Of a stretch of 46,011 nt of DNA, positions 33,852 to 43,302 are shown one piece after another. Under the pieces are notes generated by a model. The model was given only the letters and a program-made list of their open reading frames with translations, was not told where the DNA came from and did no database searches. The first letter of the stretch is position 1. Every line of letters begins with the position of its first letter. The stretch covers positions 1 through 46,011 of the forward strand of contig JACOEH010000040.1 in the NCBI GenBank assembly GCA_024998685.1. The letters run 5' to 3'. The position numbers and the translations under genes were made by a program. Source of the stretch: Nitrospira sp. GTDB lineage: Bacteria; Nitrospirota; Nitrospiria; Nitrospirales; Nitrospiraceae.

Positions 33852-34169
33852 CTATAGCTTCGGCAGGGCCAATGCACGAATCGGAACCAACCGGTCCTCT
33901 TCCGGGATGAGGAACATGATCTGTGCGAGCGCTCGGTACCGCGCTTCCAACTCACGGCATCGATTCACGAATCGACCGGCGGACAACCGGGGGAAATAGT
34001 CACGGTGCTGCTCGTAAAAGAGCGCCCGACGCCCCCAACGCTCAGCTTTAAAGATACATAACCGAGTGACTAATTCCAAAAGATGGTTCGGTGACAACCG
34101 CTTGGGTCCTTTCACCGGAGCGGGGGTCACAGAAGTGGATATGGTCAGTCCCTTTGTCACTTCTTTCAT
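33852..34169 (-). CDS. Small protein of unknown function
   Basis: This 105-residue protein is basic and helical: LLELVTRLCIFKAERWGRRALFYEQHRDYFPRLSAGRFVNRCREL. There is no signal peptide or known motif. Consistent coding character and an isolated position on the minus strand support it as a gene. Function is unknown. Confidence 0.55.
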   Translation of the reverse strand: MKEVTKGLTISTSVTPAPVKGPKRLSPNHLLELVTRLCIFKAERWGRRALFYEQHRDYFPRLSAGRFVNRCRELEARYRALAQIMFLIPEEDRLVPIRALALPKL

Positions 34170-34386
34170 AGCGCGGCCTCCTTGTGCGATGTGCCTGATC
34201 CATCGTCTCGACCATCGTGACTCAAATATCCTTGTGCGTTTACAGGACTAGGCACCCTGGTATCACGTTATAGTCCACAAACATGAAGAAATCATTAATG
34301 AAAGATGAAAACTTCTTCATAAATGCCACATGTCGTGCATCACCGTCGCGTCGCTGCTCCTCTCAGCCCGATTGTACGATTGATCG

Positions 34387-35193
34387 TTACCGCTGAAGGG
34401 GCATGAAGCCGACATTGACGATGGCAGTGGCGCGGACTGGAGGGTAGGCTCCCTCGAATTTCGCCGGGAACACATACAAGCGTTCCCCGACCGAGAACAG
34501 CAGGCGATACTCCTTTTCAGCATCACTGTGCAGATACACCGCAAGCAGGGAAGAGGTCGGTTGTTTATCGATCCGTGCCCAGTTCAGGCCGAGCTGCACG
34601 GGAACCACATACAGAGCGGCGGCAATCACGGCGAATGCGATATACGCCATCGACGGATCAATGAGTCGACCCATGGTATTGGTATTGAGCGTAGTATTGA
34701 GCGTACCGAACCGTACCACAATCAGCTCGAGCGTCGAGCTGAACAAGAGCAGAATCGCGGCAACACCGATCATCGACAGAACAATAGCCGACATGACATA
34801 ACCGAATGTGCTCAGAAGCGGGATGATCCCTAAGAGCGCGAGCAAGAACCATGACCCATACCGGACCATGGCCACGGAGAGTCTGAACCGGAAGCTCGCA
34901 GTCACGTCGCCTTGACTTCCGATCACCGCGAGGTTCGTTGTAGTCAGATATCCGAAGTAGAGCATCAACAGCAGCGGTACCCAGCTTTGACTAAAATAGG
35001 TCGCCGCAGGAAGCTCGTCTAAGATCCATGAAGCTCCGAATTCGGAAAAGTACGCTTTCGTATAAATTGATCCGGCGAGATACGCCACGCCGCTCATGGC
35101 GGCCAATCCGGCTAGTGCTTTCGGCGTCTGCTCGATGAGTCGTCGAGCACCGGCTCGGGCTGCTTTGCTCTTGTCAAGGTCGTCGCGGGGCAT
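34387..35193 (-). CDS. Membrane protein of unknown function
   Basis: This protein of about 268 residues, taken from the ATG at 35193 (MPRDDLDKSK), has a short basic cytoplasmic N terminus. Five hydrophobic segments follow, including WVPLLLMLYFGYL, WFLLALLGIIPLLSTFGYVMSAIVLSMIGVAAILLLF and AYIAFAVIAAALYVVPVQLGL. It ends in a small hydrophilic domain of about 70 residues. Starts at 35229 and 35334 are also open. No family is recognised. Confidence 0.6.
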   Translation of the reverse strand: MPRDDLDKSKAARAGARRLIEQTPKALAGLAAMSGVAYLAGSIYTKAYFSEFGASWILDELPAATYFSQSWVPLLLMLYFGYLTTTNLAVIGSQGDVTASFRFRLSVAMVRYGSWFLLALLGIIPLLSTFGYVMSAIVLSMIGVAAILLLFSSTLELIVVRFGTLNTTLNTNTMGRLIDPSMAYIAFAVIAAALYVVPVQLGLNWARIDKQPTSSLLAVYLHSDAEKEYRLLFSVGERLYVFPAKFEGAYPPVRATAIVNVGFMPLQR

Positions 35194-35371
35194 TGAATTA
35201 CGATGGAACTTACTGAAATGACCGATCATTCTTGCTTGTCTTTCGGCATGGCCGGCGCAGTTCAGGCTACCTCTTCCAGACGGTCCACCACAAGCGCGAG
35301 AGATGGACGGGACTCGGAAGAGACAGTAATCCAACCGAAGTCGATGTCCGGCCTCATGTCTCGTTCCCCTC

Positions 35372-35770
35372 TCAACAGGGTATCACGGTGACATACACGA
35401 TCCGTTCACGCGGGCCATCCAGTTCGACCAGCATCACCGATTGCCACGTGCCGAGTACCAGTTTTCCGGCCGACACCGGCACTGTCAGCGACGGTCCGAG
35501 AATCGACGAGGCCATATGAGACCATGCATGTACGGGATTATGCGCATGTTGGAAGCGGATCCGAGGAATGATCTCTTCGACGACCTCCAGGAGATCTTCG
35601 TCAGTCCCCTCCCCGATTTCCCCCGTTGTTAAAGCAGCCGTCGTGTGTGTCACAAAAAGGGCGCAGAGACCTTCTTGCAACTTCGCCTTCCGGATCACCG
35701 GCTCAAGCCGATCCGTCAGATCGACGATCTCTTTCGTGGCCGTTGTGTTGATCCGAAGGGCTTCGCCCAT
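35372..35770 (-). CDS. YjbQ-family (UPF0047) protein
   Basis: This 132-residue protein has the family core FVTHTTAALTTGEIGEGTDEDLLE, HAHNPVHAWSHMASSILGPSLTVPV and LVLGTWQSVMLVELDGPRERIVYV. The conserved His residues and the DGPR motif are present. The family has been linked to a secondary thiamine-phosphate synthase activity, but the physiological role is not settled. No signal peptide. Confidence 0.9.
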   Translation of the reverse strand: MGEALRINTTATKEIVDLTDRLEPVIRKAKLQEGLCALFVTHTTAALTTGEIGEGTDEDLLEVVEEIIPRIRFQHAHNPVHAWSHMASSILGPSLTVPVSAGKLVLGTWQSVMLVELDGPRERIVYVTVIPC

Positions 35771-35867
35771 AGGAAATGGCTCTCACGAAAAGAAATGATA
35801 GAGAAGACAGAAAGCCTTCTCAACTAGGAGAACCCCGACTCTCTACCGGCAATTCAGCAATCGGGTA

Positions 35868-36341
35868 TCAGGGCTTGCGAGTGAACGTGCACATAGACCC
35901 AATTCCTGGAAGCGACGTCTTGATGCCCTCTTCGGTCGGGCCCACGAGTGTCATGGCAGGATAATAGTGTCGGATCCAAAGCCGTCCCAGATACACAGGA
36001 ATAAAATACAACACGAATGCAGCAACCATGAAGCTGAGGCCGGTCAGTAGTCCGAATGTATCGCCGGTGTGCAGGAATCGTTTCCCCACCACTGCGGCGA
36101 ACACAGCCGCGCCGACGATCAGCTCCGTGACCCATAGAAATTGTGTCCTGGTCAATCTCACGGACAAGCACCGGAATGACGAGACATACAGACGGCAGGG
36201 TTTTTGAGGGAGAGCGGTCAGTAATCGATGCCCTGTGCGGTGTACCGTCCAACTGAGCACAAAGCCGATGAGACTCTGGACGACCACGGCGATGAGAGGA
36301 TCGTCGGCGACAATCGAAGCAGGGCCGATCATGAACAGCAT
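35868..36341 (-). CDS. Membrane protein of unknown function
   Basis: This 157-residue protein has four hydrophobic segments, with a hydrophilic loop carrying SFRCLSVRLTRTQFLW between the first and second pairs. The reading frame is open further upstream to the stop codon of the STAS gene, and those 32 codons read like protein (RDLVRIFTYEDVLGCTIYATPM) but contain no ATG, GTG or TTG. The true start might be a rare codon such as ATT near 36430. No family is recognised. Confidence 0.55.
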   Translation of the reverse strand: MLFMIGPASIVADDPLIAVVVQSLIGFVLSWTVHRTGHRLLTALPQKPCRLYVSSFRCLSVRLTRTQFLWVTELIVGAAVFAAVVGKRFLHTGDTFGLLTGLSFMVAAFVLYFIPVYLGRLWIRHYYPAMTLVGPTEEGIKTSLPGIGSMCTFTRKP

Positions 36342-36440
36342 GGGCGTCGCATAGATGGTGCAGCCTAAGACGTCCTCATAGGTGAAGATTCGGACTAAAT
36401 CGCGGCCCCGGATACTTTCGATATTCGAAGGAATGTTGGC

Positions 36441-36824
36441 TTAGTCTCTAAAGGCGGCCACAGCCTCTTCCTCCGTATTGCAAAGCTGGATGTTGCTTCC
36501 GTAGACGCGGTTGAGCAGATTGAATCCACTGGCCTCAAGAGCTTCCTTGACCATTCCTTTCGCTGCGGCAATCTTCATCTCCCCATGAGCATTGTTCAGT
36601 TGCTTGCATGCGAGAATGAGGACCCGGATGCCGCCACTGCTGATATAGTCCACGTCGGCCAGGTTGATGACGACCTTTTTCGCGCCCGCGTCCACGATCT
36701 TTTTCATCTCCTGGTTTCCCTGTTCGGCGGTGGTGGCGGAGAGGCTTCCTTGCATCTTGACGAAGGTGATTCCGGCCTTCTCATGAGAGGTTACCGCCAA
36801 CGTGTGTCGGGTCTCTTGGTCCAT
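36441..36824 (-). CDS. STAS-domain anti-sigma factor antagonist (RsbV-like)
   Basis: This protein of about 127 residues consists of one STAS domain. The segment DVDYISSGGIRVL carries the serine whose phosphorylation state normally switches such proteins. GGGGGTG lies nine bases before the ATG at 36824; the frame is open ten codons upstream. It lies just downstream of the multidomain partner-switch protein on the same strand. It is the natural substrate of that protein's phosphatase and kinase modules. Confidence 0.88.
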   Translation of the reverse strand: MDQETRHTLAVTSHEKAGITFVKMQGSLSATTAEQGNQEMKKIVDAGAKKVVINLADVDYISSGGIRVLILACKQLNNAHGEMKIAAAKGMVKEALEASGFNLLNRVYGSNIQLCNTEEEAVAAFRD

Positions 36825-37022
36825 CGGTTGCACCCCCTTCTTTCTCTGCCTCATTCCAGATAATCTCGTTCACTGCGTCTGTCCCATCGAGCCGGAACCG
36901 CTCTTTCCACAGTTGCCCCATCATAATACCATTGATACGTTCCCGTCTTCCATTGGTCGATATCCTGGACCGGGCGTCAACGATTCACTGAAACATGAGG
37001 GTCTCGGCCGATCGAAAGTGTG

Positions 37023-39800
37023 TCAGCATCCCTCTTGGACCTTCGAGACGGCGTCTTCCAGCGTGGAGGCATGGAGACTCAGCATCAGCGCCCCACTCAA
37101 TTGGAGCACTGTTCTAACGTGATCGTTCCCTCCACTGAGCACGATTCTTCCGCCCGTGCGGGTCATGGTCATTACGGCTTTCAAGATCACCCGCAGTCCA
37201 ATGGACGAAATGTACGAAATTCGAGAGAGATCCAAGACAATCTGCCGTTCCCCACGCGCGATAGATTTCGTCAGGATACGCTCGACCTCCGGCGCACTAT
37301 TCGTGTCGAAGCGGTTTTGCGGGGTGACGATCATCACATCACCGCTTCGATGTGATGTGATGCCGATTGTCACGCTCGTCGAGTCTGGGCCTGCTTGTGG
37401 CGCCTTCCGTTCGACTTCGGACGCCCTGATTTCTGTCTGATCGGGATGTCTTCCAGAGGCGGACGGATCAGATTCGAACTTCTTTTTCACCGTCAACACG
37501 TTGCGCCCCACATTGCGATGGTACGTCACTTCGTCAAACATGGAGCGTATCAAGTGAATTCCCAAACCGCCGATCTCGCGTTCGTGCAGGAGCAGCGACA
37601 GATCCGGCGCGGCGACCGTTAAGGGGTTGAAGGGAATCCCGTCATCCGTAATGGTCAGTGTCACGCATTCATCGCGCACTTCGCCTTCCACGACAATGGT
37701 GTGCGCTGTCGGATCATTCGGGAAAGCATACTGCACGACATTGTTGAGCAGATCATCCAGCGCCATGTTGAGTGTAGGAATCAGCGGCTTGGCCCGTTCC
37801 CATTGCGCCACATACCGCTCAAACGCCGTCTGTATCATCGGAATGACCGCCAATCGGTTGAGCATCGTCTGGCGGAACACGCTGACCGCCACATCGGACG
37901 GGGCGACGCCGAGATACCGTATTCCCAAGATGGTGATATCGTCCGCCTGTGGCGCGCCGCCGGCGAAAGTCTTCACCGCCTTCATGACCTCACCGATGCG
38001 ATCGACCACCGAGACAGCCTTGGATTGATCCAGCACCGCTTTCAATCGGTCCTTGCCGAACAATTCGCGCCGCCTATTGTCGGCTTCAGTGACCCCATCG
38101 GTATAAAAGAAGAGCTCATCCCCAGAGGACAATTGGATGAGGCTCTCCTTGAAGGCAATGCCCGGCATCGGACCGACGAGAGGCCCATCTTGGGCCGTCA
38201 GCCATTCAAACTCCCCGTTCCGTCGCTTCAACAGCGGAGGATTATGGCCCGCATTGGTCGTGAGGAGCGTGCCGTCGCGGAGATTCAAGATGCCCAGGTA
38301 CAGGGTGACGAACATACAGCTGTCGTTTTCCGCGCTGAGCGCGTCGTTCACATGGGTGACGATACTGGCGGGCGAGGGATCAGACGACGCCCGAGTCTTC
38401 ACCATAATTTTGGTCATGGCCATGAACAGCGCGGCAGGAACCCCGTTGCCCGACACATCGCCGATGACGAAACAGAGCCGATGGTCATCGACGAGAAAGA
38501 AATCATAGAGGTCCCCACCGATCTCCAGGGCCGGTTCGAGGACCGCATAGAGCTCCAGCTCCTTTCGATCCGGAAAAGCCGGAAACACGCGCGGGAGCAT
38601 GCTCCGTTGAATATCCCGGCCGACATTCAATTCCTCCTGCATGCGGGCCTTCGCAGCATTCACCAACGCCAGCGAATCCGCTAACCGCGCCTTGGCCTCT
38701 TCGGCGGCCTGTTCCGCATGTTTCAGAGCCGTAATGTCGGTGGCGATGAAGACCACGCCGCCGTCGTGCGTCCTCCGCTCGCTGATCTGGATCCATTCGC
38801 CGCTGGAACGGTATTGAAGATAGGGCCCTTGAGGATGGTGGTGCTGGTCAAGGCGCTTTTGCATCCAGGATTCGACATCTCCGATCGCAGCGGGGATATC
38901 ACCCCGTTCAGCAATACGGCGAATGATCGATTCGAATGAGTCGCCGAGCTGCACGTCGGCGCTCAGACCGGACATCACTTCGCGATACTTGCGGTTACAA
39001 ATGACGAGACGATCGTCCCGGTCAAACAGCGCAAACCATTGAGGCACACTCTCGATGGCCTCGGTCATCCTGGCATGGCTCTCTCGCGCTCGACTTGATG
39101 CTGCCGTTACTTGCCGATCGATGATGGCCAAGAGTGTCGAGAGCGAGACGGCGACAACCGCGAGGAGATCCACCTCGATTCCAGGCGGCGGAGAGGCGGT
39201 CGTCATGTCGGAAATACTGCGCATCGGAATCATCCCGATGAGGTGGGATCCGGCAAGAGCCAATCCCATAGCGCTCGCTTTTTCCGTCACCCGCCAGTTT
39301 CCGTATGCGATGTTCCACGCTCCGAGCGTGAGGACGATGATGCTTAGTGCGACGATCCCCACAACCGACAGCACGAAGAGCATCACGTCATTCTGGAGGT
39401 CGATCGGCTGGTGGACCGCCAACATGCTGGAGAAATGGGTCAGGTTCATGCAGGCACCCATCAGCATTCCTCCAGCGATGAGTCGCATTCGACTGTCGGT
39501 ATGGCTGCTGATCAGGTACACGGCCACGGCTCCAGTCGCTCCGGCTGACAGAAGGGAAAGCACGGCAAGCGCCGAGTCTTGGGGTGCCGAGACCGGCGGA
39601 CAGAACGCCAGATTCCCGATGTAGTGCATCGCCCATATTTGAAGGCCGGCTGCGACGGCACCGATCGTGAGCCATCGCACCGTGAAGGGGCCTTGGTCGG
39701 GCGCGCGCATCCGTTCGGCGATGCTGAGGATGACATAGGCAGCCGCGCCACCCAGCAACATCGAGGAAACGGCAAGCAAGGGATCGCACATTCCGAACAC
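37023..39800 (-). CDS. MHYT-PAS-PP2C-HATPase-STAS fusion, partner-switch regulator
   Basis: This 925-residue protein carries five modules. Residues 1-230 form a seven-helix MHYT sensor (MHYIG near 60, THFSS near 120). A PAS domain (245-365) and a short coiled coil (365-405) follow. Residues 415-640 are an RsbU/SpoIIE-type PP2C phosphatase (GGDLYDFF, GDVSGNG, DGVTEADN, ADDITIL). Residues 655-790 are an RsbW-type HATPase kinase with the N box (LDDLLNNVVQYAF) and GGLGIHLIRSM. The end (830-925) is an RsbV-type STAS domain with ISYISSIGLRV. Phosphatase, kinase and antagonist are usually separate proteins; here they lie on one chain fused to a membrane sensor. MHYT domains are thought to sense gases or redox state through bound metal. 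Confidence 0.9.
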   Translation of the reverse strand: MFGMCDPLLAVSSMLLGGAAAYVILSIAERMRAPDQGPFTVRWLTIGAVAAGLQIWAMHYIGNLAFCPPVSAPQDSALAVLSLLSAGATGAVAVYLISSHTDSRMRLIAGGMLMGACMNLTHFSSMLAVHQPIDLQNDVMLFVLSVVGIVALSIIVLTLGAWNIAYGNWRVTEKASAMGLALAGSHLIGMIPMRSISDMTTASPPPGIEVDLLAVVAVSLSTLLAIIDRQVTAASSRARESHARMTEAIESVPQWFALFDRDDRLVICNRKYREVMSGLSADVQLGDSFESIIRRIAERGDIPAAIGDVESWMQKRLDQHHHPQGPYLQYRSSGEWIQISERRTHDGGVVFIATDITALKHAEQAAEEAKARLADSLALVNAAKARMQEELNVGRDIQRSMLPRVFPAFPDRKELELYAVLEPALEIGGDLYDFFLVDDHRLCFVIGDVSGNGVPAALFMAMTKIMVKTRASSDPSPASIVTHVNDALSAENDSCMFVTLYLGILNLRDGTLLTTNAGHNPPLLKRRNGEFEWLTAQDGPLVGPMPGIAFKESLIQLSSGDELFFYTDGVTEADNRRRELFGKDRLKAVLDQSKAVSVVDRIGEVMKAVKTFAGGAPQADDITILGIRYLGVAPSDVAVSVFRQTMLNRLAVIPMIQTAFERYVAQWERAKPLIPTLNMALDDLLNNVVQYAFPNDPTAHTIVVEGEVRDECVTLTITDDGIPFNPLTVAAPDLSLLLHEREIGGLGIHLIRSMFDEVTYHRNVGRNVLTVKKKFESDPSASGRHPDQTEIRASEVERKAPQAGPDSTSVTIGITSHRSGDVMIVTPQNRFDTNSAPEVERILTKSIARGERQIVLDLSRISYISSIGLRVILKAVMTMTRTGGRIVLSGGNDHVRTVLQLSGALMLSLHASTLEDAVSKVQEGC

Positions 39801-39937
39801 GGTGAAACTCCGTTCAGGTCACGTCAATGGGCGTCGTCTACATGAAGGCAAGTGCTTCCGGACCTTGGACCATTGCGGCAAGGCGGCGTGAGACATGATC
39901 CCTGGGAATTGGGTATCACGAGGCTTCCACGCCGCAG

Positions 39938-40933
39938 TCAATGCACCGATTGATTGAGGCGATCCCAACGAGGAATCCTCGTGCTGTGATCAATCGACCA
40001 GTAGATGAACCGCGCCTGCCCTAGAAGGTGCTCCTTGCGGATGGGTCCCAAGAAGCGGCTGTCCAGACTCTCTTCCCGATTGTCGCCCAAGACGAAATAC
40101 GTGTCTGGAGGCACGATCACAGGTCCGAGGTTATCGCGGACGTTTCCGGCCATACTGGATCGGTCGCTATGTTGCACATAGGGTTCGGTTACGACTTCTT
40201 CATTCACGGAGACCACCTGATTACGAACGTCGATCCGATCGCCGGGAACTCCGATCACGCGGTGAACAAAGCGTGTTCCATTCTCATTCGGATAGCGATA
40301 GACGACGACATCACCGCGCCGAGGTTCGGCTGCGTGATACGCAGCCCTGTCCGCAATCACATGGTCTCCCGGCAAGAGCGTTGGGACCATCGCTTCATTC
40401 GAAATGTGGAAGAGAAGCGACCGTGTTCGCACCGCCGGCAACAGGTCCGGCAGGCGGTCCCTCACAAAATTCCTGCGGAGTTCATGCACGCGTGACATCG
40501 GGATGAGGATTTCGTCGCCATAGTCCTCGACCAACCGCCGGGCCTCTGTGATTGACAACGTTGAAGCATAGTACTGCGCGAGATGATGTTCCCAGAAGTT
40601 CGCCGGGGCCAGATCGAAGAGCATGACCTTGAGCGAGCGCACGAACGACTGCGCGATGCGCTCTCTCTCCAACGGCGTGAACGGACCGGCACGATCAGAC
40701 TCGACCTCCAGCTGATGGCTGAACCCCTCCACATCGGATTGGTCCGCGATCGATTCGTACAAACGATTCGAAACCACTTCCAGGCTCGCCAACTGATGAA
40801 AAACAGTCTGTGACTCGCTGTCACGGTCAGACTGAGGCACCAGAGTCGTGCCGCACCCGGCCCAGAGCCCACTACATGTCACAAGTAAACTGATGGCCAT
40901 GCGATTAGAAGTTTGACCAAAGACGTGGGACAT
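39938..40933 (-). CDS. Signal peptidase I-like protein lacking both catalytic residues
   Basis: This protein of 331 residues has a hydrophobic start with a lipobox-like WAGC and a helical DUF2059-like region (85-165). The S26 domain begins near residue 170. Box B reads SNEAMVPTLLPGDHV: Ala181 stands where the catalytic Ser belongs before Met. Box D reads VHRVIGVPGD: His224 stands where the catalytic Lys belongs. Box C (RRGDVVVYRYP) and box E (VLGDNREESLDSRFLG) are intact. The fold is therefore kept, but cleavage by the Ser-Lys mechanism looks impossible. His at the second position occurs in ER-type signal peptidases, but those keep the Ser. Start choice is uncertain; a frame extends 51 codons upstream. 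Confidence 0.8.
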   Translation of the reverse strand: MSHVFGQTSNRMAISLLVTCSGLWAGCGTTLVPQSDRDSESQTVFHQLASLEVVSNRLYESIADQSDVEGFSHQLEVESDRAGPFTPLERERIAQSFVRSLKVMLFDLAPANFWEHHLAQYYASTLSITEARRLVEDYGDEILIPMSRVHELRRNFVRDRLPDLLPAVRTRSLLFHISNEAMVPTLLPGDHVIADRAAYHAAEPRRGDVVVYRYPNENGTRFVHRVIGVPGDRIDVRNQVVSVNEEVVTEPYVQHSDRSSMAGNVRDNLGPVIVPPDTYFVLGDNREESLDSRFLGPIRKEHLLGQARFIYWSIDHSTRIPRWDRLNQSVH

Positions 40934-41150
40934 GTTGGAGAGAATCTTGAAGTTCAGTCGACACTCCTCTCGTTCATGTATCCGGGAAGAATACCGCACC
41001 GAGCCTCGATAGGAAAGGCCATCCGGGTAAAGCTCCGCGCCACGCATATCCAAAGCTACGTTCGAAAATCGAATAGTGCTGGCCAAGCGGCTGCAGCCGG
41101 TATGTAATTGTGGGTGACCAAGAGGATTTACTCACAGGGGGAATATGATC

Positions 41151-41882
41151 ATGATCTATCGAAAGGCCATCGGCGTTCTGAGCTTCGCGCTGTGCACGGT
41201 ACTTCTTGTGTATCCAAATGAGGGATCAGCTGAATGGTATGCCGACGCCTATGCGGGGGCAGTCTGGACCGCAAACACGGACCTGACCGTCACCAGCTCA
41301 TTGGGGACCACGACGACCTACCGGGACCTTAACGTGCAAAACAATTGGACAGCCGGCGGACGTGGGGGATACTGGCTGGACAAGAGCAAGATGGACTGGC
41401 TTGGATTCGGGCTGGACGTCTTCTTCTTCCACGTCAAGACGCCTCCTGGCCAACAGGTGGGCGTGACGGGTACTGGAGGCAGCACCACAATAAACGGCGC
41501 CGATTGGAGTTTGCCGGCATTTGGAATCGCTTTCGATGTGCTCCGTCTGCGGCTCCCGCTCTTTCGAGACGAACAATTCGTTCATGGGCGCCTACAGCCG
41601 TATATCGCCGCCGGGCCGACGCTGTTCATTACCTACGCGGGGCAGAACACGTTTGTCCAGCCGGGCGGACAAAGCTCCACCGACGTGTCCCTCGGCGCCA
41701 AAGTCGACGCCGGAGCGACCGTCATGATCACGAAACGGATCGGGGCGTTCGCGCAATATCGATTCACGCACTTCACCACCGAATTGGATTATCAGAACAA
41801 TACGCCGGCCCTCGCCACTGAAACATTCAAGACCACCTACGACTCGCATCATGTGATCGCGGGGTTGTCCATGCGCTTTTGA
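41151..41882 (+). CDS. Outer-membrane beta-barrel protein
   Basis: This protein of about 243 residues has a signal peptide ending near GSA. About eight amphipathic strands follow and end in the C-terminal Phe (AGLSMRF) typical of barrels folded by the BAM machinery. Segments such as YADAYAGAVWTANTD and GAFAQYRFTHFTTELDYQN resemble OmpA-like/OmpW-like small barrels. The second ATG (41151) is favoured because GGGGGA lies eight bases before it; the first (41145) would be too close. Ligand or role unknown. Confidence 0.8.
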   Translation: MIYRKAIGVLSFALCTVLLVYPNEGSAEWYADAYAGAVWTANTDLTVTSSLGTTTTYRDLNVQNNWTAGGRGGYWLDKSKMDWLGFGLDVFFFHVKTPPGQQVGVTGTGGSTTINGADWSLPAFGIAFDVLRLRLPLFRDEQFVHGRLQPYIAAGPTLFITYAGQNTFVQPGGQSSTDVSLGAKVDAGATVMITKRIGAFAQYRFTHFTTELDYQNNTPALATETFKTTYDSHHVIAGLSMRF

Positions 41883-41899
41883 TTTGGATGATGGCGTCT

Positions 41900-41943
41900 C
41901 TGCTCGGCCTTGTATCAGGCTCGATCATCGTGGGGCCGAGCAG
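41900..41943. terminator. Candidate bidirectional terminator hairpin
   Basis: A perfect 10-bp inverted repeat (CTGCTCGGCC 41900-41909, GGCCGAGCAG 41934-41943) lies between the convergent barrel and flavoprotein genes and overlaps the flavoprotein's last codons. It has a long loop and no T-run, so the call is tentative. Confidence 0.4.
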
Positions 41944-43108
41944 GCCTGTAAGCCGAATTCCTCAACCATTTCGACGATAGCAGCCGGAGCAGGGTTCGGG
42001 GCTTGAACGTAAGGTCTCGATACTGTCTCTTCCCGGCCATCACGTCCGTCACGGCTTCGGAGAGGCGCTGGCCATGTCGGGGAAACGCCCAGGATCTGGT
42101 CCGAGGAAAGTGGTACAGCAGTCGGGCCAAAAATCTTCCTCTTTGCAGTTCAGGGAGGATTGTCTCAGCCACTGAACCGGTGTATGCGTTTCGTACGGAG
42201 TCCTCGTCAAGTTGCCCATCAATCAAGGCTTGTGCCGCCAGCAGGCCGCTGCGAATGGCGAACGAAATGCCTTCCCCAGTGACGGGATCGGCGAATCCGG
42301 CGGCATCACCGACCAACAGGATGCGCTTCTCAACGAACGGTCCTCGTCGAGGGCGGATAGGAATGACAAAGCCGTGCCGCTCAATTTGCGTGCTGGAACC
42401 ACAGTCGAGCAGGTCGAGATAGCGCGCCATCGCCTGTTTGAGGTCGTTTCCTCGCTGCGCCATCGACAGGACACCGATCGACAGATGCTGTTGTTTGGGA
42501 AATGCCCAGGCATATCCATCGGGAAGCAATCCAACATCAAATCTCGCCGTGCCGTGCAATCTGTCCAACCGACAAGGGGGAATCGTTACCTCGTACTCGA
42601 GCGCCGGAATGAGGACACGTCCGTCGGCCAGGCCCATTTTCCGCGCGACCATGCTGAGTGCTCCGTCTGCGGCCACCACAAACTTGCTCCGCATTGCTCC
42701 GCCGTTGGTGACGACCGTGACGAAGTCGCCGTGGCACGAGACATTCTCAACAGCGCATCGTTCGTGAACGGCAGCGCCGGCGAATTGAGCGGCAGACAGA
42801 ATGTCGAAATCAAACCGAGACCGCATCGTCATGGACACGATGGGCGTTGATCGATGAGTGGTGAAGGATAGTCCGGCATCGAGAAGATTGAGCTGCGCGG
42901 TATGACAGTCTTGTTCGACTACATGCCGCACATCTACGGGCAATGTTTGCATGGCCCGTCCAACGATCCCTCCGCCACAGGTCTTGTACCGCGGCAGCGG
43001 GGCTTTCTCGAGTACGGCGACGGGCACTCCCGCCTTCGCCAGCCGCCACGCCGCGCAAGCCCCTGCCGGTCCACTGCCGACCACAATGACGTCATAGATG
43101 GTGGTCAT
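41915..43108 (-). CDS. Geranylgeranyl reductase-family FAD protein
   Basis: This 397-residue flavoprotein has the N-terminal dinucleotide site GSGPAGACAAWRLAKAG, then KTCGGGIVGRA (PxxK-type FAD contact). A second FAD motif, GDAAGFADPVTGEGISFAI, lies near residue 270. The order and spacing match the geranylgeranyl reductase/FixC-related family, which reduces isoprenoid double bonds or oxidises related substrates. The exact substrate is unknown. It may work on the products of isoprenoid enzymes such as the squalene synthase-like protein elsewhere in the window, but nothing links the two directly. Confidence 0.85.
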   Translation of the reverse strand: MTTIYDVIVVGSGPAGACAAWRLAKAGVPVAVLEKAPLPRYKTCGGGIVGRAMQTLPVDVRHVVEQDCHTAQLNLLDAGLSFTTHRSTPIVSMTMRSRFDFDILSAAQFAGAAVHERCAVENVSCHGDFVTVVTNGGAMRSKFVVAADGALSMVARKMGLADGRVLIPALEYEVTIPPCRLDRLHGTARFDVGLLPDGYAWAFPKQQHLSIGVLSMAQRGNDLKQAMARYLDLLDCGSSTQIERHGFVIPIRPRRGPFVEKRILLVGDAAGFADPVTGEGISFAIRSGLLAAQALIDGQLDEDSVRNAYTGSVAETILPELQRGRFLARLLYHFPRTRSWAFPRHGQRLSEAVTDVMAGKRQYRDLTFKPRTLLRLLSSKWLRNSAYRPARPHDDRA

Positions 43109-43302
43109 GCGGCACGCATATGGCCATTCAGGGAAGGTCCTGGTACTTTTTTACCTTCACAACTCATCTGACGCAATGTGGCTATTGGAAATCGATAGCC
43201 GAGTTTCGGTTCTCGTCTTCAATTGTGTTAGCCTGTCTGGAGAAGGAGCCATCGCCTTGACCGGCTGCTTCGCCGCCAAGCGCGGGTGAGAGAGTGGGAT
43301 AC

